Source: Glycomyces niveus (GTDB taxonomy: Bacteria; Actinomycetota; Actinomycetes; Mycobacteriales; Micromonosporaceae). From it: DNA of 64,000 nt. The position numbers and the translations under genes are program-made. The stretch is taken from positions 1-64,000 of the forward strand of contig NZ_JAGFNP010000003.1 of assembly GCF_017592475.1 (NCBI RefSeq), given 5' to 3'. Within the stretch, counting starts at the first letter, position 1. Each line of letters opens with the position of its first letter. The notes beneath the pieces are model-generated. The model worked only from the letters and a program-made list of their open reading frames with translations, made no database searches and was not told the DNA's origin. Shown in pieces: positions 30,594 through 39,418 of this stretch.

Positions 30594-31502
30594 CTAGTCC
30601 CCGAGCGTGAGGAGCCGCTCGTGGGCCTCGCCGGCGGAGGCGGCGTGGTCGTCCATGCCGGTCCACGGGTCGGTCTTGCGGGCGAGGCGGCGGCGCATGG
30701 ACGCGGGGTCCTGGCCGTCGGGTGCCGCGCGGCCCAGCTCGGCCCAGTCGAGCGGGGCGGCGACGGCCGCGCCGGGGCGGGCGCGCAGCGAGTACGGGCA
30801 GACGAACGTCTGGGCGTAGCGGTTGCGGCCGCAGTCGAGGAAGACGCGGTCGCCGCGCTTGGCCTTGCGCTGCGCGGTGGTGAGGTGGTCGGGGTCGGCG
30901 GCGGCGAGGCGTTCGGCGAGGCCGACCGCGAGGTCGTGCACGGCGTCGTAGTCGGCGGTGCGGTCGAGCGGGGCGGTGATGTGGAAGCCGCGGCCGCCGG
31001 TGGCCTGCACGAACGGCGCGAGGCCGACCTCGACGTAGAGGTCGCGGAAGCGGCGGGCGACGTCCCGCAGGAGCGCCACCGGGGTGCCGTCGGCGGGGTC
31101 GAGGTCGATCACGAGCCGGTCCGGATGGTCCGGCTTGTCCACTGTAGAGAGCCAGACGTGGAACTCGATGGCGGCCTGGTTCGCGAGGTAGACGAGGGTC
31201 GCTTCGTCGTCGCACACCACGTAGTCGACGGTGCCCTCCTTGGCCTTCATCGTCTCGGTGCGCACCCAGTCGGGGAAGTAGTCGGCGGCGTGCTTCTGGA
31301 AGAACCCGGAACCGGCGATGCCGTCGGGGAAGCGGCGCAGGGTCAGCGGCCGGCCGGCCAGGTGCGGAAGCATCGCCTCGGCGACGGCCCGGTAGTGGCC
31401 GACGAGGTCGCCCTTGCTCACGTGGTCGGCGGGGAACAGCTCCTTCTCGACCTTGGAGAGCTTGAGGTCGTGCCCGTTGATGTGCATGGTCTGCGTCGAC
31501 AT
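30594..31502 (-). CDS. Second, free-standing LigD-type polymerase domain protein
   Basis: A 302-residue paralogue of the polymerase at 4667-5572, with the same catalytic pair D133/D135 in VIDLDPADG, the same FVQATGGRGFHITAPL segment and the RRLARKTDPWTGMDDHA ending. It is alone, 25 kb from the ligD/ku locus and next to a two-component system. Actinobacteria often carry such extra PolD-type primases, for example the mycobacterial PolD1/PolD2 (Prim-PolC relatives), which act in gap filling and ribonucleotide insertion. Both copies keep all visible active-site residues. Confidence 0.88.
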   Translation of the reverse strand: MSTQTMHINGHDLKLSKVEKELFPADHVSKGDLVGHYRAVAEAMLPHLAGRPLTLRRFPDGIAGSGFFQKHAADYFPDWVRTETMKAKEGTVDYVVCDDEATLVYLANQAAIEFHVWLSTVDKPDHPDRLVIDLDPADGTPVALLRDVARRFRDLYVEVGLAPFVQATGGRGFHITAPLDRTADYDAVHDLAVGLAERLAAADPDHLTTAQRKAKRGDRVFLDCGRNRYAQTFVCPYSLRARPGAAVAAPLDWAELGRAAPDGQDPASMRRRLARKTDPWTGMDDHAASAGEAHERLLTLGD

Positions 31503-31539
31503 GCGCGGGAGGTACCCGGGCCTGGACGCGCGGAAACCG

Positions 31540-32643
31540 TCACACCGGGAGCGTGAGCGTGTTCCGCCAGCCGCCGCCGGGGGTCGCGCCCCAGGTCAGG
31601 GTGCCGCCCAGGAGCGCGGCGCGCTGCTGGAGGCCGAGGAGTCCGTGCCGCGAGCTCGGCAGGGGGACCGTGGGCCGCGTGGGCGCGGTGGAGGTGATCG
31701 TGACCGTGACTCGGCCGTCCTCGTGCCGGAGCGCGACTTCGGCGCTGGCGCCGGGGGCGTGCTTGCGGACGTTCGTCAGCGACTCCTGGACCGTGCGGTA
31801 GACGGCGCGTTCGGCGGGCGCGCCGAGCTCGGGATGCGGGCCGATCTGGAGGGTCGCCTCGATGCCGCTGCCCGCCACGAGGTCCGCGAGCTGCGCGAGG
31901 GTCGGCTGCGGGGCGAGATCGGTGGGGCCGGAGCCGCCCGCGCGCAGCACGTTCACCATGTGCCGCAGCTCGTCGAGGGTGCGCACGCTCAGCCGGCGGA
32001 TCGTCCCGGCCGCCTCCTTCGCCTCCGCGTCCGCGGTGCTCACCTGGAGCGCCCCGGCCCGGACCGCGATCAGGCTGACCTGGTGCGACACCACGTCGTG
32101 CATCTCTCGGGCGAGCTGCGCGCGCTCCTCGGCGAGGATCTTCTGCGTCGCCATCAGCTGCTCGTGCTCGCGCGCCTCGGTGATCTCCTCCAGGCGCGCG
32201 GAGAGCTCCCGGCGGGCCTGCACGAACTGGCCCAGGAACGCGGCCGCGGCGGCGGGCGCCAGCGCGTACGCGATGTACGCGAGCCACCAGGAGTCGATCT
32301 CGATGTCGCCCAGCTGGGTGTCGACCGGCCAGATCATGCAGGTCGCGAGCACGAGCGCGCAGGTCGCGACGAGCCATTTGCGGTGCGAGACGGCCGCGAA
32401 GGTGAACAGCGCGATGAGCGCGGCCGCCGAGTTGCCGATCAGCCACGCGCTCGGCAGCGTCAGCGCGAACACGGCGAGCGGCCAGCGCCGCCGGGCGAAC
32501 AGCGCGAGGACGCCGAGCGCGGTGAGGACCATCTGCCAGGTCAGGACCGGCCACCAGTACGAGTACCAGAGGTCAGCGGCGGCGACCGCGACCACCACCG
32601 TGTCCGTCATCCACGGACGCCACCAGCGGCGCAGCCGGTTCAC
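31540..32643 (-). CDS. Sensor histidine kinase (NarL/DesK type)
   Basis: A 367-residue membrane kinase. Four or five hydrophobic segments span about residues 16-140 with no large extracellular loop. A coiled linker (QARRELSARLEEITEAREHEQLMATQKILAEER) leads to the HisKA_3 dimerisation box with phospho-acceptor H182 in REMHDVVSHQ. The HATPase domain has TVQESLTNVRKHAPGA (N box) and GLLGLQQRAALLGG (G box). The GTG start overlaps the response regulator stop by four bases (GTGA). The signal is unknown; sensing through membrane helices suggests membrane stress or a small lipophilic ligand. Confidence 0.92.
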   Translation of the reverse strand: MNRLRRWWRPWMTDTVVVAVAAADLWYSYWWPVLTWQMVLTALGVLALFARRRWPLAVFALTLPSAWLIGNSAAALIALFTFAAVSHRKWLVATCALVLATCMIWPVDTQLGDIEIDSWWLAYIAYALAPAAAAAFLGQFVQARRELSARLEEITEAREHEQLMATQKILAEERAQLAREMHDVVSHQVSLIAVRAGALQVSTADAEAKEAAGTIRRLSVRTLDELRHMVNVLRAGGSGPTDLAPQPTLAQLADLVAGSGIEATLQIGPHPELGAPAERAVYRTVQESLTNVRKHAPGASAEVALRHEDGRVTVTITSTAPTRPTVPLPSSRHGLLGLQQRAALLGGTLTWGATPGGGWRNTLTLPV

Positions 32644-33284
32644 CGGCGGTCCCGCAGGAGCCCGGCGCGCTCGGCGGCCAGCGCGGCCTGGACGCGGCCG
32701 GAGACCTCGAGCTTCGTGAGGATCGCGCTCACATGGTCCTTGACCGTGCCCACGCCCAGGTACAGCCGTGCGGCGATCTCCCCGTTCGAGAGGCCGTCCG
32801 CGAGCAGGACCAGGATCTCGCGCTCCCGGGCGCTCAGGCGCTTGATGAGGCCGCCCTCGGGGGTGCGCCCGGCGAGGTAGCCGTCGACGACCGTGGACGT
32901 GACCTTCGGGGAGAGGACCACGCCGTCCGCGGCGAGCGTGCGCACCTGGAGCGCCAGATGCTCGGGGTCGGTGTCCTTGAGGAGGAACCCGGCCGCGCCC
33001 ATGCGCAGCGCGGCGGCCACGTACTCGTCCGTGTCGAACGTGGTCAGCATGGCGACGATCGGCGGACTGGGGAGGGCGCGGAGGCGTTCGAGCACGGTCA
33101 GGCCGTCCACGTCCGGCATGCGGATGTCGAGCAGCACCACATCGGGGTGGAGCCGCCCGACCTCGGCGAGCGCCTGGCGGCCCGAGACCGCGGCGACCAC
33201 CTCGATGTCCCCCGCGGCGTTCAGGATGTGCTGGAAGCCGGTGCGGATCAGGGCCTCGTCGTCGACGACCAGTACGCGGATCAC
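32640..33284 (-). CDS. LuxR/NarL-type response regulator
   Basis: A 214-residue regulator with a receiver domain (phospho-acceptor D53 in VVLLDIRMPDVDGL, conserved VDDE at 8-10, K in LLKDTDP) and a C-terminal LuxR helix-turn-helix (LSAREREILVLLADGLSNGEIAARLYLGVGTVKDHVSAILTKL). GTG 33284 follows GAGGAGG. It is cotranscribed with its kinase and divergent from a DUF418-like membrane protein that is its most likely target. Confidence 0.92.
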   Translation of the reverse strand: MIRVLVVDDEALIRTGFQHILNAAGDIEVVAAVSGRQALAEVGRLHPDVVLLDIRMPDVDGLTVLERLRALPSPPIVAMLTTFDTDEYVAAALRMGAAGFLLKDTDPEHLALQVRTLAADGVVLSPKVTSTVVDGYLAGRTPEGGLIKRLSAREREILVLLADGLSNGEIAARLYLGVGTVKDHVSAILTKLEVSGRVQAALAAERAGLLRDRR

Positions 33285-33489
33285 CGGGCCTCCTCTCTGT
33301 TCGAGCCTGAGACGATTGGTAGCACGTCCGCGCCACGTTCCGCCCCCTTCGGGCCGCGAAGTCCGGCGAAGACCCGCCGATCGGCGGGTGCGATCCGGCC
33401 GGGCGGCGGATCGGTTGCGCCCTGGCAGCGGGTCGGGTCCCGCGCATCGCCGGATGGGAACCGCCTCGATCCCGCCGCACGCTGGGTCG

Positions 33490-34812
33490 ATGGCTAACAA
33501 CATCATCGAGTTCAGGCCTCGTGAACTCGCCCCCGCACCCGAGGAGCCGCCCGCCCGCGACGCTTCACTCGGCCGCATCATCGGCCTCGACGCCGCCCGC
33601 GCCCTCGCCGTCTTCGGCATGTACTACTCGCACGTGGGCCCGTGGGCGAACGAGTCGGGCACGTGGAAGAGCTTCCTCATGGAGATCCCCCACGGCCGCT
33701 CCTCGGCGCTGTTCGCGACCCTCGCCGGGCTCTCCCTCGTCCTCATCGCGGGCGGCTCGCGCCCCAAGACCGGCCGGCCCATGCGGCAGGCGGTCGTGCG
33801 CATCGCCATCCGCTCCGTGCTGCTGCTGGCGCTCGGCTCGTGGCTGGTCGCCATGGGCACCTCGATCGTGGTCATCCTGGCGTACTACGGCCTGTTCTTC
33901 CTGCTGGCGCTGCCGTTCATCAAACTGCGGGCGCGGACCCTCGCGATCCTCGCCGTCGTCGTGGGCATCGGCGGCCCGATGATCATCCAGTGGGCGTGGT
34001 CCTCCGACACCTCCTGGATGGAGGCGATCGACGCGAAGGACCCGCTCGCGATGTGGAGCGGCGAAGGCGTCACCTCGCTGCTCGTCAACGGCACCTACCC
34101 GGGCATCGCGTGGATGGCGTACATGTTCGCGGGCATGGCCATCGGCAAGCTCGACCTGACGAAGCTCGCGATCCAGGTGCGGCTCCTCATCATCGGCCCG
34201 GCGCTGGCCCTCCTCGGCTACGGCGGCGCATGGCTCATCGGCAAGTTCCTGCCCTCCGCCGACACCTCGGCGATGGACGCCAGCTGGAAGGCCTTCGACG
34301 AGGCCATGTCGAAGGCCCTGGAGGGCAAGGACACCGAGAACTGGACCAAGGAGCAGTGGAAGGACTTCGACGCCGAGCACGCCTCGATCTACGACCTCAT
34401 GCCCAAGGACGACGCCATGACCGGCACCGGCTTCGACTGGACCAGCCTGGTCGCCGCGAGCCCGCACTCCAACATGCCCTTCGAGCTCGCCGGCAACATC
34501 GGCGTCGCCTTCACGGTCATCGCCGGCCTCGTGCTCCTCCTGGGCCGCTTCGCGAAGCTCCGCTTCTGGCTCGCCCCGCTCATCGCGGTCGGCTCGATGT
34601 CCCTCACCGCCTACGTCGCCCACATCGCGGCCGTCTGGTACCTCATCGACCATCCCGCCAACGGCGTCGGCTACGAGACCGGCTGGCGCATGTGGGCGGT
34701 CTTCGTCGTGGCCATGCTCGCCTTCGCCCTCCTCTGGAGGCGATTCCTGAAGCGCGGCCCCCTCGAATACCTCATGCACTGGGCGACGCTCCCCGCGAAG
34801 CTCGTCAAATAA
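33490..34812 (+). CDS. DUF418/HGSNAT-like multi-pass membrane protein
   Basis: A 440-residue protein with about ten hydrophobic segments. The opening after a short cytoplasmic tail, RIIGLDAARALAVFGMYYSHVGP, and the ending RRFLKRGPLEYLMHWAT are signatures of DUF418 membrane proteins related to acyltransferases of the heparan-alpha-glucosaminide N-acetyltransferase type. A long charged extracellular loop (about 258-320) separates two membrane blocks. It faces the two-component operon across 205 bases and is probably regulated by it. An enzymatic role in acylating a cell-surface molecule is inferred from family only. Its stop overlaps the LysR stop by eight bases. Confidence 0.8.
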   Translation: MANNIIEFRPRELAPAPEEPPARDASLGRIIGLDAARALAVFGMYYSHVGPWANESGTWKSFLMEIPHGRSSALFATLAGLSLVLIAGGSRPKTGRPMRQAVVRIAIRSVLLLALGSWLVAMGTSIVVILAYYGLFFLLALPFIKLRARTLAILAVVVGIGGPMIIQWAWSSDTSWMEAIDAKDPLAMWSGEGVTSLLVNGTYPGIAWMAYMFAGMAIGKLDLTKLAIQVRLLIIGPALALLGYGGAWLIGKFLPSADTSAMDASWKAFDEAMSKALEGKDTENWTKEQWKDFDAEHASIYDLMPKDDAMTGTGFDWTSLVAASPHSNMPFELAGNIGVAFTVIAGLVLLLGRFAKLRFWLAPLIAVGSMSLTAYVAHIAAVWYLIDHPANGVGYETGWRMWAVFVVAMLAFALLWRRFLKRGPLEYLMHWATLPAKLVK

Positions 34813-35746
34813 CCTCACTCCCGCACACGGCGGACCGGCGCGCATGGGGTAAGCGCCGGTCCGCCATTTCGCTTGCCGTCGTGATGAAGTCCGCCAGGGC
34901 CGGAGTCGGCTGGGTCGCTTTCGGCCAGGCCAGGGCCACGGTGCTCGGGGCGATGCCGTCGAGGTCGCGGTAGACGATGTCGGGCCGGGCGTAATAGCGG
35001 GCGGCCGAGGCCGGGGCGAGGGCGATGCCGTCGCCGTTGGCGATCGCGGTGAGCCAGTCGTCCGGGTGCTCGGTCACCGCGCCGACCTTGACCGGGTGGC
35101 CCCCGCGGGACTCCGCGCCGATCCAGTGGTCGCGGAAGGCCCCCGTCGCGGCAGGAGCCGCGATGAACGGCTCGTCCAGGAGGTCGGCGAAGACGAGCGC
35201 ATCGCGTCGCGCCAGGGGATGGTTCGCGGCCATCGCCACGCAGCGCGGCTCGGTGAGCAGTTCGAGCAGATGGAACGCGTCCTGGTCCGGGAACGGCAGC
35301 CGCATGAACGCCGCCGCGACCTCGCCGGAGGCCAACGCCGCGATCGGCGCGCCCCAGCTCGCCTGGCGCAGCTCGACCCGCCAGTCGGGCCGGCGCTCAC
35401 GGAAGGCGGCCGTGATCGCCTGCGTCTTCTCGTTGGCAGCGCTGGCGAGGAAGCCGACACGGAGCACTTTGGACGATGCCGCTTCGGCGGCGCGCACGGC
35501 GCGTTCGGCGCGGCCCCAGGCGTCCAGGACCGGGCCGATCGATTCGGCCAGCGCCGCACCGGGTCCCGTGAGGGCCATGCCGGCCTTGGAGCGTTCGAAG
35601 AGCCCCGCCCCGAGCTGGTACTCGAGCCGGCGGATCTGCTTCGTCAACGCCGGCTGCGAAATGTAGAGCCGCGCCGCGGCCTTCGTGAGGTTGCCTTCCT
35701 CGGCGACGGCCTGGAAGTAGCGCAGGAGCCTGGTGTCCACATCCAT
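34805..35746 (-). CDS. LysR-family transcriptional regulator
   Basis: A 313-residue regulator with an N-terminal winged helix (MDVDTRLLRYFQAVAEEGNLTKAAARLYISQPALTKQIRRLE) and a periplasmic-binding-like effector domain (about 90-295). It is divergent from a small DoxX-like membrane gene, the classic arrangement for a LysR target, with 106 bases between starts. The ligand is unknown. Confidence 0.93.
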   Translation of the reverse strand: MDVDTRLLRYFQAVAEEGNLTKAAARLYISQPALTKQIRRLEYQLGAGLFERSKAGMALTGPGAALAESIGPVLDAWGRAERAVRAAEAASSKVLRVGFLASAANEKTQAITAAFRERRPDWRVELRQASWGAPIAALASGEVAAAFMRLPFPDQDAFHLLELLTEPRCVAMAANHPLARRDALVFADLLDEPFIAAPAATGAFRDHWIGAESRGGHPVKVGAVTEHPDDWLTAIANGDGIALAPASAARYYARPDIVYRDLDGIAPSTVALAWPKATQPTPALADFITTASEMADRRLPHARRSAVCGSEVI

Positions 35747-35852
35747 AACCGGAGGTTATCGAAACAGGTATTGGACACGGTTCACGGGACGCCTGAGACT
35801 GGAGGCGATCCGGCGGAACGGCCGCCGGGCGCTCGCCGGGAAGTCGCACACC

Positions 35853-36200
35853 ATGTTCATCGCGCTCGTCGCCGTCACCGCCGTCACCATCGCCGCCAAC
35901 GCGATCGAGGCCGTCGGGAACTTCATGCAGGCCGAATGGGTCAAGCAGAACTCGCACGCGGTCGGGGTCCCGGACTCGTGGCTGCCGTTCCTAGGATTCG
36001 TGAAGGCGGCCGCGGCGGTCGGGCTCGCGGCCGGGTTCTGGTGGCGGCCCTTGGGGATCGCCGCAGGGATCGGGCTCGTCGTGTTCTTCGTGCTCGCGCT
36101 GGCGCTCCATGTGCGGGAGCGGGTGTTCCACAACATCGCCGGGCCGATCGGGTTCCTGGCGTTGAGCATCGCGGCGCTGTGGCTCATGGCCGTCGCATGA
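35853..36200 (+). CDS. DoxX-like small membrane protein
   Basis: A 115-residue protein with four hydrophobic segments (IALVAVTAVTIAANAI, WLPFLGFVKAAAAVGLAAGF, AAGIGLVVFFVLALALHV, AGPIGFLALSIAALWLMAVA) and the K-A-A-A-A-V-G-L turn of the DoxX/DoxD family. ATG 35853 is chosen because the upstream in-frame codons overlap the LysR start and lack a hydrophobic segment. Probable target of the divergent LysR. DoxX-like proteins are linked to redox or thiosulfate metabolism, but no substrate can be assigned. Confidence 0.78.
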   Translation: MFIALVAVTAVTIAANAIEAVGNFMQAEWVKQNSHAVGVPDSWLPFLGFVKAAAAVGLAAGFWWRPLGIAAGIGLVVFFVLALALHVRERVFHNIAGPIGFLALSIAALWLMAVA

Positions 36201-36257
36201 GCATGGCCGGCGGGGCCGTTGAGGCCCCGCCGACCGGTCGCGGGCCAGCAGTCGCGG

Positions 36258-37715
36258 TTAGTCGAGACCGTTGGCGATGGCGCTGACGAGAGCGCCGTTG
36301 CTCGTGTCGCCGGACAGCTCCCAGGCGAACGCGCCGCCGAGACCCTGGCTGTTGGCCCAGGCCGTCTTGGTCGCGATCGTGGCCGGGGTGTCGTAGCTCC
36401 ACCATTCGCCGTTGCAGTAGGCGTAAGCGGTGCCGCCGACGGTTCCCGTTGCGGGGCATTTGCTCACGAGGACCTTGTAGTCCTCGATGCCGGCCTCGTA
36501 CGTACCTGGCGCCGGGCCGGTCGCGGAGCCACCGGGTGCCGACTGGGTGACGCCGGTCCAACCGCGGCCGTAGTAGCCGATGCCGAGCAGGAGCTTGGAG
36601 GACGGGATGCCGAGCGACTTGAGCTTGGCGATCGCGGTGGCGCTGTCGAAGCCCGCGATCGGCTGGCCGCTGAAGGAACTCAGTGCGGAGTGGGGGGCGG
36701 TCGGTCCGTCCTTGTCCCAGGCGCCGAAGTAGTCGTAGGTCATCACCTGGTAGTAGTCGACGTACTGGGCCGCGGTGCCGTAGCCGCCGAGGTCGATCTT
36801 GCCTCCGGAGGTGCCGTCGGCGGTGATCGCAGCCGTGACGAGCTCGCTGCCGAACTTGGCGCGCAGGGCCTTCATGAGATTGGTGAAGGCCTGAGTGCCG
36901 GAGGTGTCGCAGGTGAGGCCGCAGGCGTTCGGATACTCCCAGTCGATGTCGATGCCGTCGAACAGGCCGTTCCAGCGGGCGTCGTGCAACAGGTTGTAGC
37001 AGGACTCGGCGAACGCGGCCGGATTCTGCGCCGCTTGGCCGAAGCCGCCGGAGTAGGTCCAACCGCCGAAAGACCAGACGACCTTGATGTGCGGGTACAT
37101 CTCCTTGAGCTTGATGAGCTGGTTGAAGTTGCCGCGCAGGGGCTGGTCCCAGGTGTCGGCCTTGCCGTCGACCGACTGGTCGGCGGTGTAGGCCTTGTCG
37201 ATCGCCGCGTACGAGTCGTCCAGTGTGCACTGACCGTTCTTGACGTTGCCGAACGCGTAGTTGATGGTCGTGAGGTCCTCGGCCGAGCCGGAGGAGACGA
37301 TGTTCTTGACGTGGTAGTTGCGCCCGTACACACCCCACTCGGTGAAGTAGGCCGCGTTGATCTTGTCGCCGCCGCCGGGGTTGCCGGTGGGCTCCTCGGT
37401 GGGCTGCTGCGTGGGACTCTGGGACTGGGTGGGGTTCGTGTCGCCGCCACAGGCGCCCTTGGACTCCCAGACACCCCATTCGCCGGTCGTGCCGGGGGTC
37501 TCACCCTGGGTCCACCACTTGGCGCGGTACTCGGTGCCGTTGTGGCTGGCGGTGTCGCCGCCGACGTAGACCTTCGACGCGGACCAGGCGGGCGAGCAGG
37601 CGATCGCGGCGGAGGCGGTGAAGGGGTTGGCGACGGTGTAGATCGCGCCGGCGGTCATCACGGCCAGGGCCGCTCCGATCGCCGCGATCATCCGTCTCGT
37701 TTTCAGTCGTCTCAA
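36258..37715 (-). CDS. Secreted GH18 chitinase with N-terminal CBM5/12
   Basis: A 485-residue enzyme. A Sec signal (hydrophobic to about residue 30, cleavage near SAA at 37) precedes a CBM5/12 chitin-binding module (40-90; aromatic YRAKWWTQGETP and EWGVWE) and a Thr/Gln/Pro linker (93-115). The GH18 barrel (118-485) has SFGGW and the catalytic DGIDIDWE with acid/base E260. TTG 37715 follows GGGAGG by five bases. It degrades chitin outside the cell and stands alone with its own promoter. The 12-bp direct repeats typical of Streptomyces chitinase promoters are not seen. Confidence 0.92.
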   Translation of the reverse strand: MRRLKTRRMIAAIGAALAVMTAGAIYTVANPFTASAAIACSPAWSASKVYVGGDTASHNGTEYRAKWWTQGETPGTTGEWGVWESKGACGGDTNPTQSQSPTQQPTEEPTGNPGGGDKINAAYFTEWGVYGRNYHVKNIVSSGSAEDLTTINYAFGNVKNGQCTLDDSYAAIDKAYTADQSVDGKADTWDQPLRGNFNQLIKLKEMYPHIKVVWSFGGWTYSGGFGQAAQNPAAFAESCYNLLHDARWNGLFDGIDIDWEYPNACGLTCDTSGTQAFTNLMKALRAKFGSELVTAAITADGTSGGKIDLGGYGTAAQYVDYYQVMTYDYFGAWDKDGPTAPHSALSSFSGQPIAGFDSATAIAKLKSLGIPSSKLLLGIGYYGRGWTGVTQSAPGGSATGPAPGTYEAGIEDYKVLVSKCPATGTVGGTAYAYCNGEWWSYDTPATIATKTAWANSQGLGGAFAWELSGDTSNGALVSAIANGLD

Positions 37716-37758
37716 TGTTCCTCCCAAAAGTAAAGAGACTTAACTGATAGGTATCTTT

Positions 37759-37787
37759 ATTTTTACGGGAACACGGAACGAAGTCAA
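37759..37787 (-). promoter_or_regulatory. Likely chitinase promoter
   Basis: On the minus strand TTGACT (37782-37787) and AAAAAT (37759-37764) are 17 bases apart in a distinctly AT-rich stretch, about 45 bases before the TTG start. Confidence 0.45.
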
Positions 37788-37984
37788 GGATTTGCATTGA
37801 AAAATTTCAATGGTTCGGTTCGTCTGAAATGGGAGCGTTCTATTGCGACGCAGCGCGACGACCGCCTCCACACTTTCGTTTGGCGCGGCCCCGCTACAGT
37901 GGTCTGCGAAGGCAGGCAGGGCCAGAGGGGCGGCGCCTCCACACCCGCGCTCGCGAGTCGAGAGCGGACGCGGCGGCACCGCCC

Positions 37985-38015
37985 CTCACTCGTCCCCTCT
38001 GGAGGACGGGGCTAG
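37985..38015 (-). repeat. Degenerate copy of a GC-rich intergenic element
   Basis: Read on the minus strand this stretch gives CTAGCCCCGTCCTCCAGAGG followed by GGAC, matching the core of the elements at 39066 and 54672 (CCCxxCCxxCC...AGAGGGG). It overlaps the corA stop region. Confidence 0.35.
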
Positions 38016-38977
38016 AGCCAGCCGTTGCGCTTGAAACCGCGGTACAGCAGGACGCACACGAGCGCCATCAGCCCCAGCGACATCGGATACCCGACCGCCC
38101 AGTGCAACTCGGGCATGTCGTCGAAGTTCATCCCGTAGATCCCCGCGATGATGGTGGGCGCGATGGCGATCGCCGCCCACGCCGAGATCTTCTTCGTGTC
38201 CTCGTTCTGCCAGGTGCCGATCTGGCCCTGGTGCGCGGTGAGCACGGTCGCCAGCAGGCTCATGCAGGTCTCGATCGCCGCGTCGACGCGGATCAGATGC
38301 CCGGCGACCGCGCCGAAGCCCTTGTGGTGCAAGACGTCGGTGTCGCCGTGCCGCTGCTTGAGCGAGCGGGCGAAGGGCACGAGGGGCCGCACGGCGTTCT
38401 GGAACTCCAGGGTCTCGCGGATGAGGAAGTAGATCTCCTGGTTGCGGTCGACGCGCTCGCCGGAGAAGATCGCGCGCTCCAGGTCGTTCACGTCGTCGGT
38501 GAGGTCCTCGACCGCGCCGTCGTACTGCTCGACGATCGCGTCGAACAGCGCGTGGACGACCCCGGGCAGGCCCTCGGCGCGGAAGCGGGCGTCCTCGGCG
38601 AGGCGGCGGCGAACGGCGGGAACGGGATCGATGACGCCGCGGCGGACCGTGACGAGCGAGCGGCCGTCGGTATAGAAGGTGAGGTCGCCGGTCTCGACCT
38701 GCTGGGTCGCCTCGAGGTACCAGACGGTCTTGACGAGGACGAGCACCGCGCCCTCGACGGTCTCGACCTTGGGGCGGCGGTGGGTCGTGTGCGCGGCGTC
38801 GACACTGAAACGGTCGAGGCCGAGCGCTTCGAGCGCGGCGGCGAGCAGTTCGGGTTCGGGGGCGTCGAGCTCGACCCACACGAAGGAGTCCTCGGGAGCG
38901 GCGTCCCCGCGCAGCTGAGCGGAACCGCCGCGACGGTCCTCGGCCCCGCCGGGCCCGACCACGGTGTAGTCGATCAT
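38012..38977 (-). CDS. corA: CorA-type magnesium/divalent cation transporter
   Basis: A 321-residue pentameric channel subunit. The long N-terminal cytoplasmic domain and stalk helix (DLERAIFSGERVDRNQEIYFLIRETLEFQNAV) lead to two C-terminal membrane helices joined by the selectivity motif in IYGMNFDDMPEL (GMN), ending in RGFKRNGWL. ATG 38977 follows GGAGG. It stands alone. Mg2+ uptake is the family's usual role; Co2+ or Ni2+ are also possible. Confidence 0.93.
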   Translation of the reverse strand: MIDYTVVGPGGAEDRRGGSAQLRGDAAPEDSFVWVELDAPEPELLAAALEALGLDRFSVDAAHTTHRRPKVETVEGAVLVLVKTVWYLEATQQVETGDLTFYTDGRSLVTVRRGVIDPVPAVRRRLAEDARFRAEGLPGVVHALFDAIVEQYDGAVEDLTDDVNDLERAIFSGERVDRNQEIYFLIRETLEFQNAVRPLVPFARSLKQRHGDTDVLHHKGFGAVAGHLIRVDAAIETCMSLLATVLTAHQGQIGTWQNEDTKKISAWAAIAIAPTIIAGIYGMNFDDMPELHWAVGYPMSLGLMALVCVLLYRGFKRNGWL

Positions 38978-39065
38978 CCCGCGCCTCCGTTCCCTTCCCG
39001 CGCCGCCACGCCACCGCTTCGACGCCTCGTGTTGACGCCGCGGCGCGTTCTCGCCCGCCGCCGAC

Positions 39066-39190
39066 AGACCGTCCCTAGCCCCCACCCACCACTAGAGGGG
39101 AAGATACTGTCCCGGCGATCATTGCCCGCCCCACCGACAAGAACCGCCGCCAAACGAACCCTAGCGCCCGGAGTTCACCGGATCGGGTGA
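39066..39190. repeat. GC-rich intergenic element, copy 2
   Basis: CCGTCCCTAGCCCCCACCC, AGAGGGG, then CCGACAAGAACCGC and CGGAGTTCACCGG line up in the same order with the element at 54672-54795. It lies in the 441-base gene-free gap between corA and glnE, which otherwise holds only the tandem repeats listed next. Confidence 0.5.
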
Positions 39191-39239
39191 ACGGTCAGGT
39201 CTCATGACGGCAGCACGGTTCTGGAGGAGCGGGCCCTCG

Positions 39240-39390
39240 CGGGAGCCGACCGCGCAGTGCGCGCGGAGCCTGATCGCCACCGGTGGACGGTGGCCCCCGC
39301 GTTCCCCGGTGGTGTTTACGGGAGCCGACCGCTTGGTGCCCGCGGAGCCTGATCGCCACCGGCGAACGGTGCGCCCCCCGCGTTCCCCGG
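39240..39390. repeat. Tandem 79-bp-period repeat, two units
   Basis: 39240-39310 and 39319-39390 are two copies sharing CGGGAGCCGACCGC, CGCGGAGCCTGATCGCCACC and CCGCGTTCCCCGGT with a few changes between. The stretch has no coding bias. Confidence 0.8.
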
Positions 39391-39418
39391 TCAGCGGTCA
39401 GCGATCAGCGATCAGCGA
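39391..39418. repeat. Heptamer tandem repeat TCAGCGA x4
   Basis: Four head-to-tail units (TCAGCGG, then TCAGCGA three times) run directly into the TCA that is the reverse complement of the glnE stop codon. Confidence 0.85.

Noticed and set aside
37797..38011. Small open frames in the chitinase-corA gap
   Set aside because: Their translations are low-complexity and lack ribosome sites and third-position bias.
39391..39418. Heptamer array as a CRISPR or origin iteron set
   Set aside because: Units are only 7 bases, directly adjoining without spacers, with no cas or rep genes.
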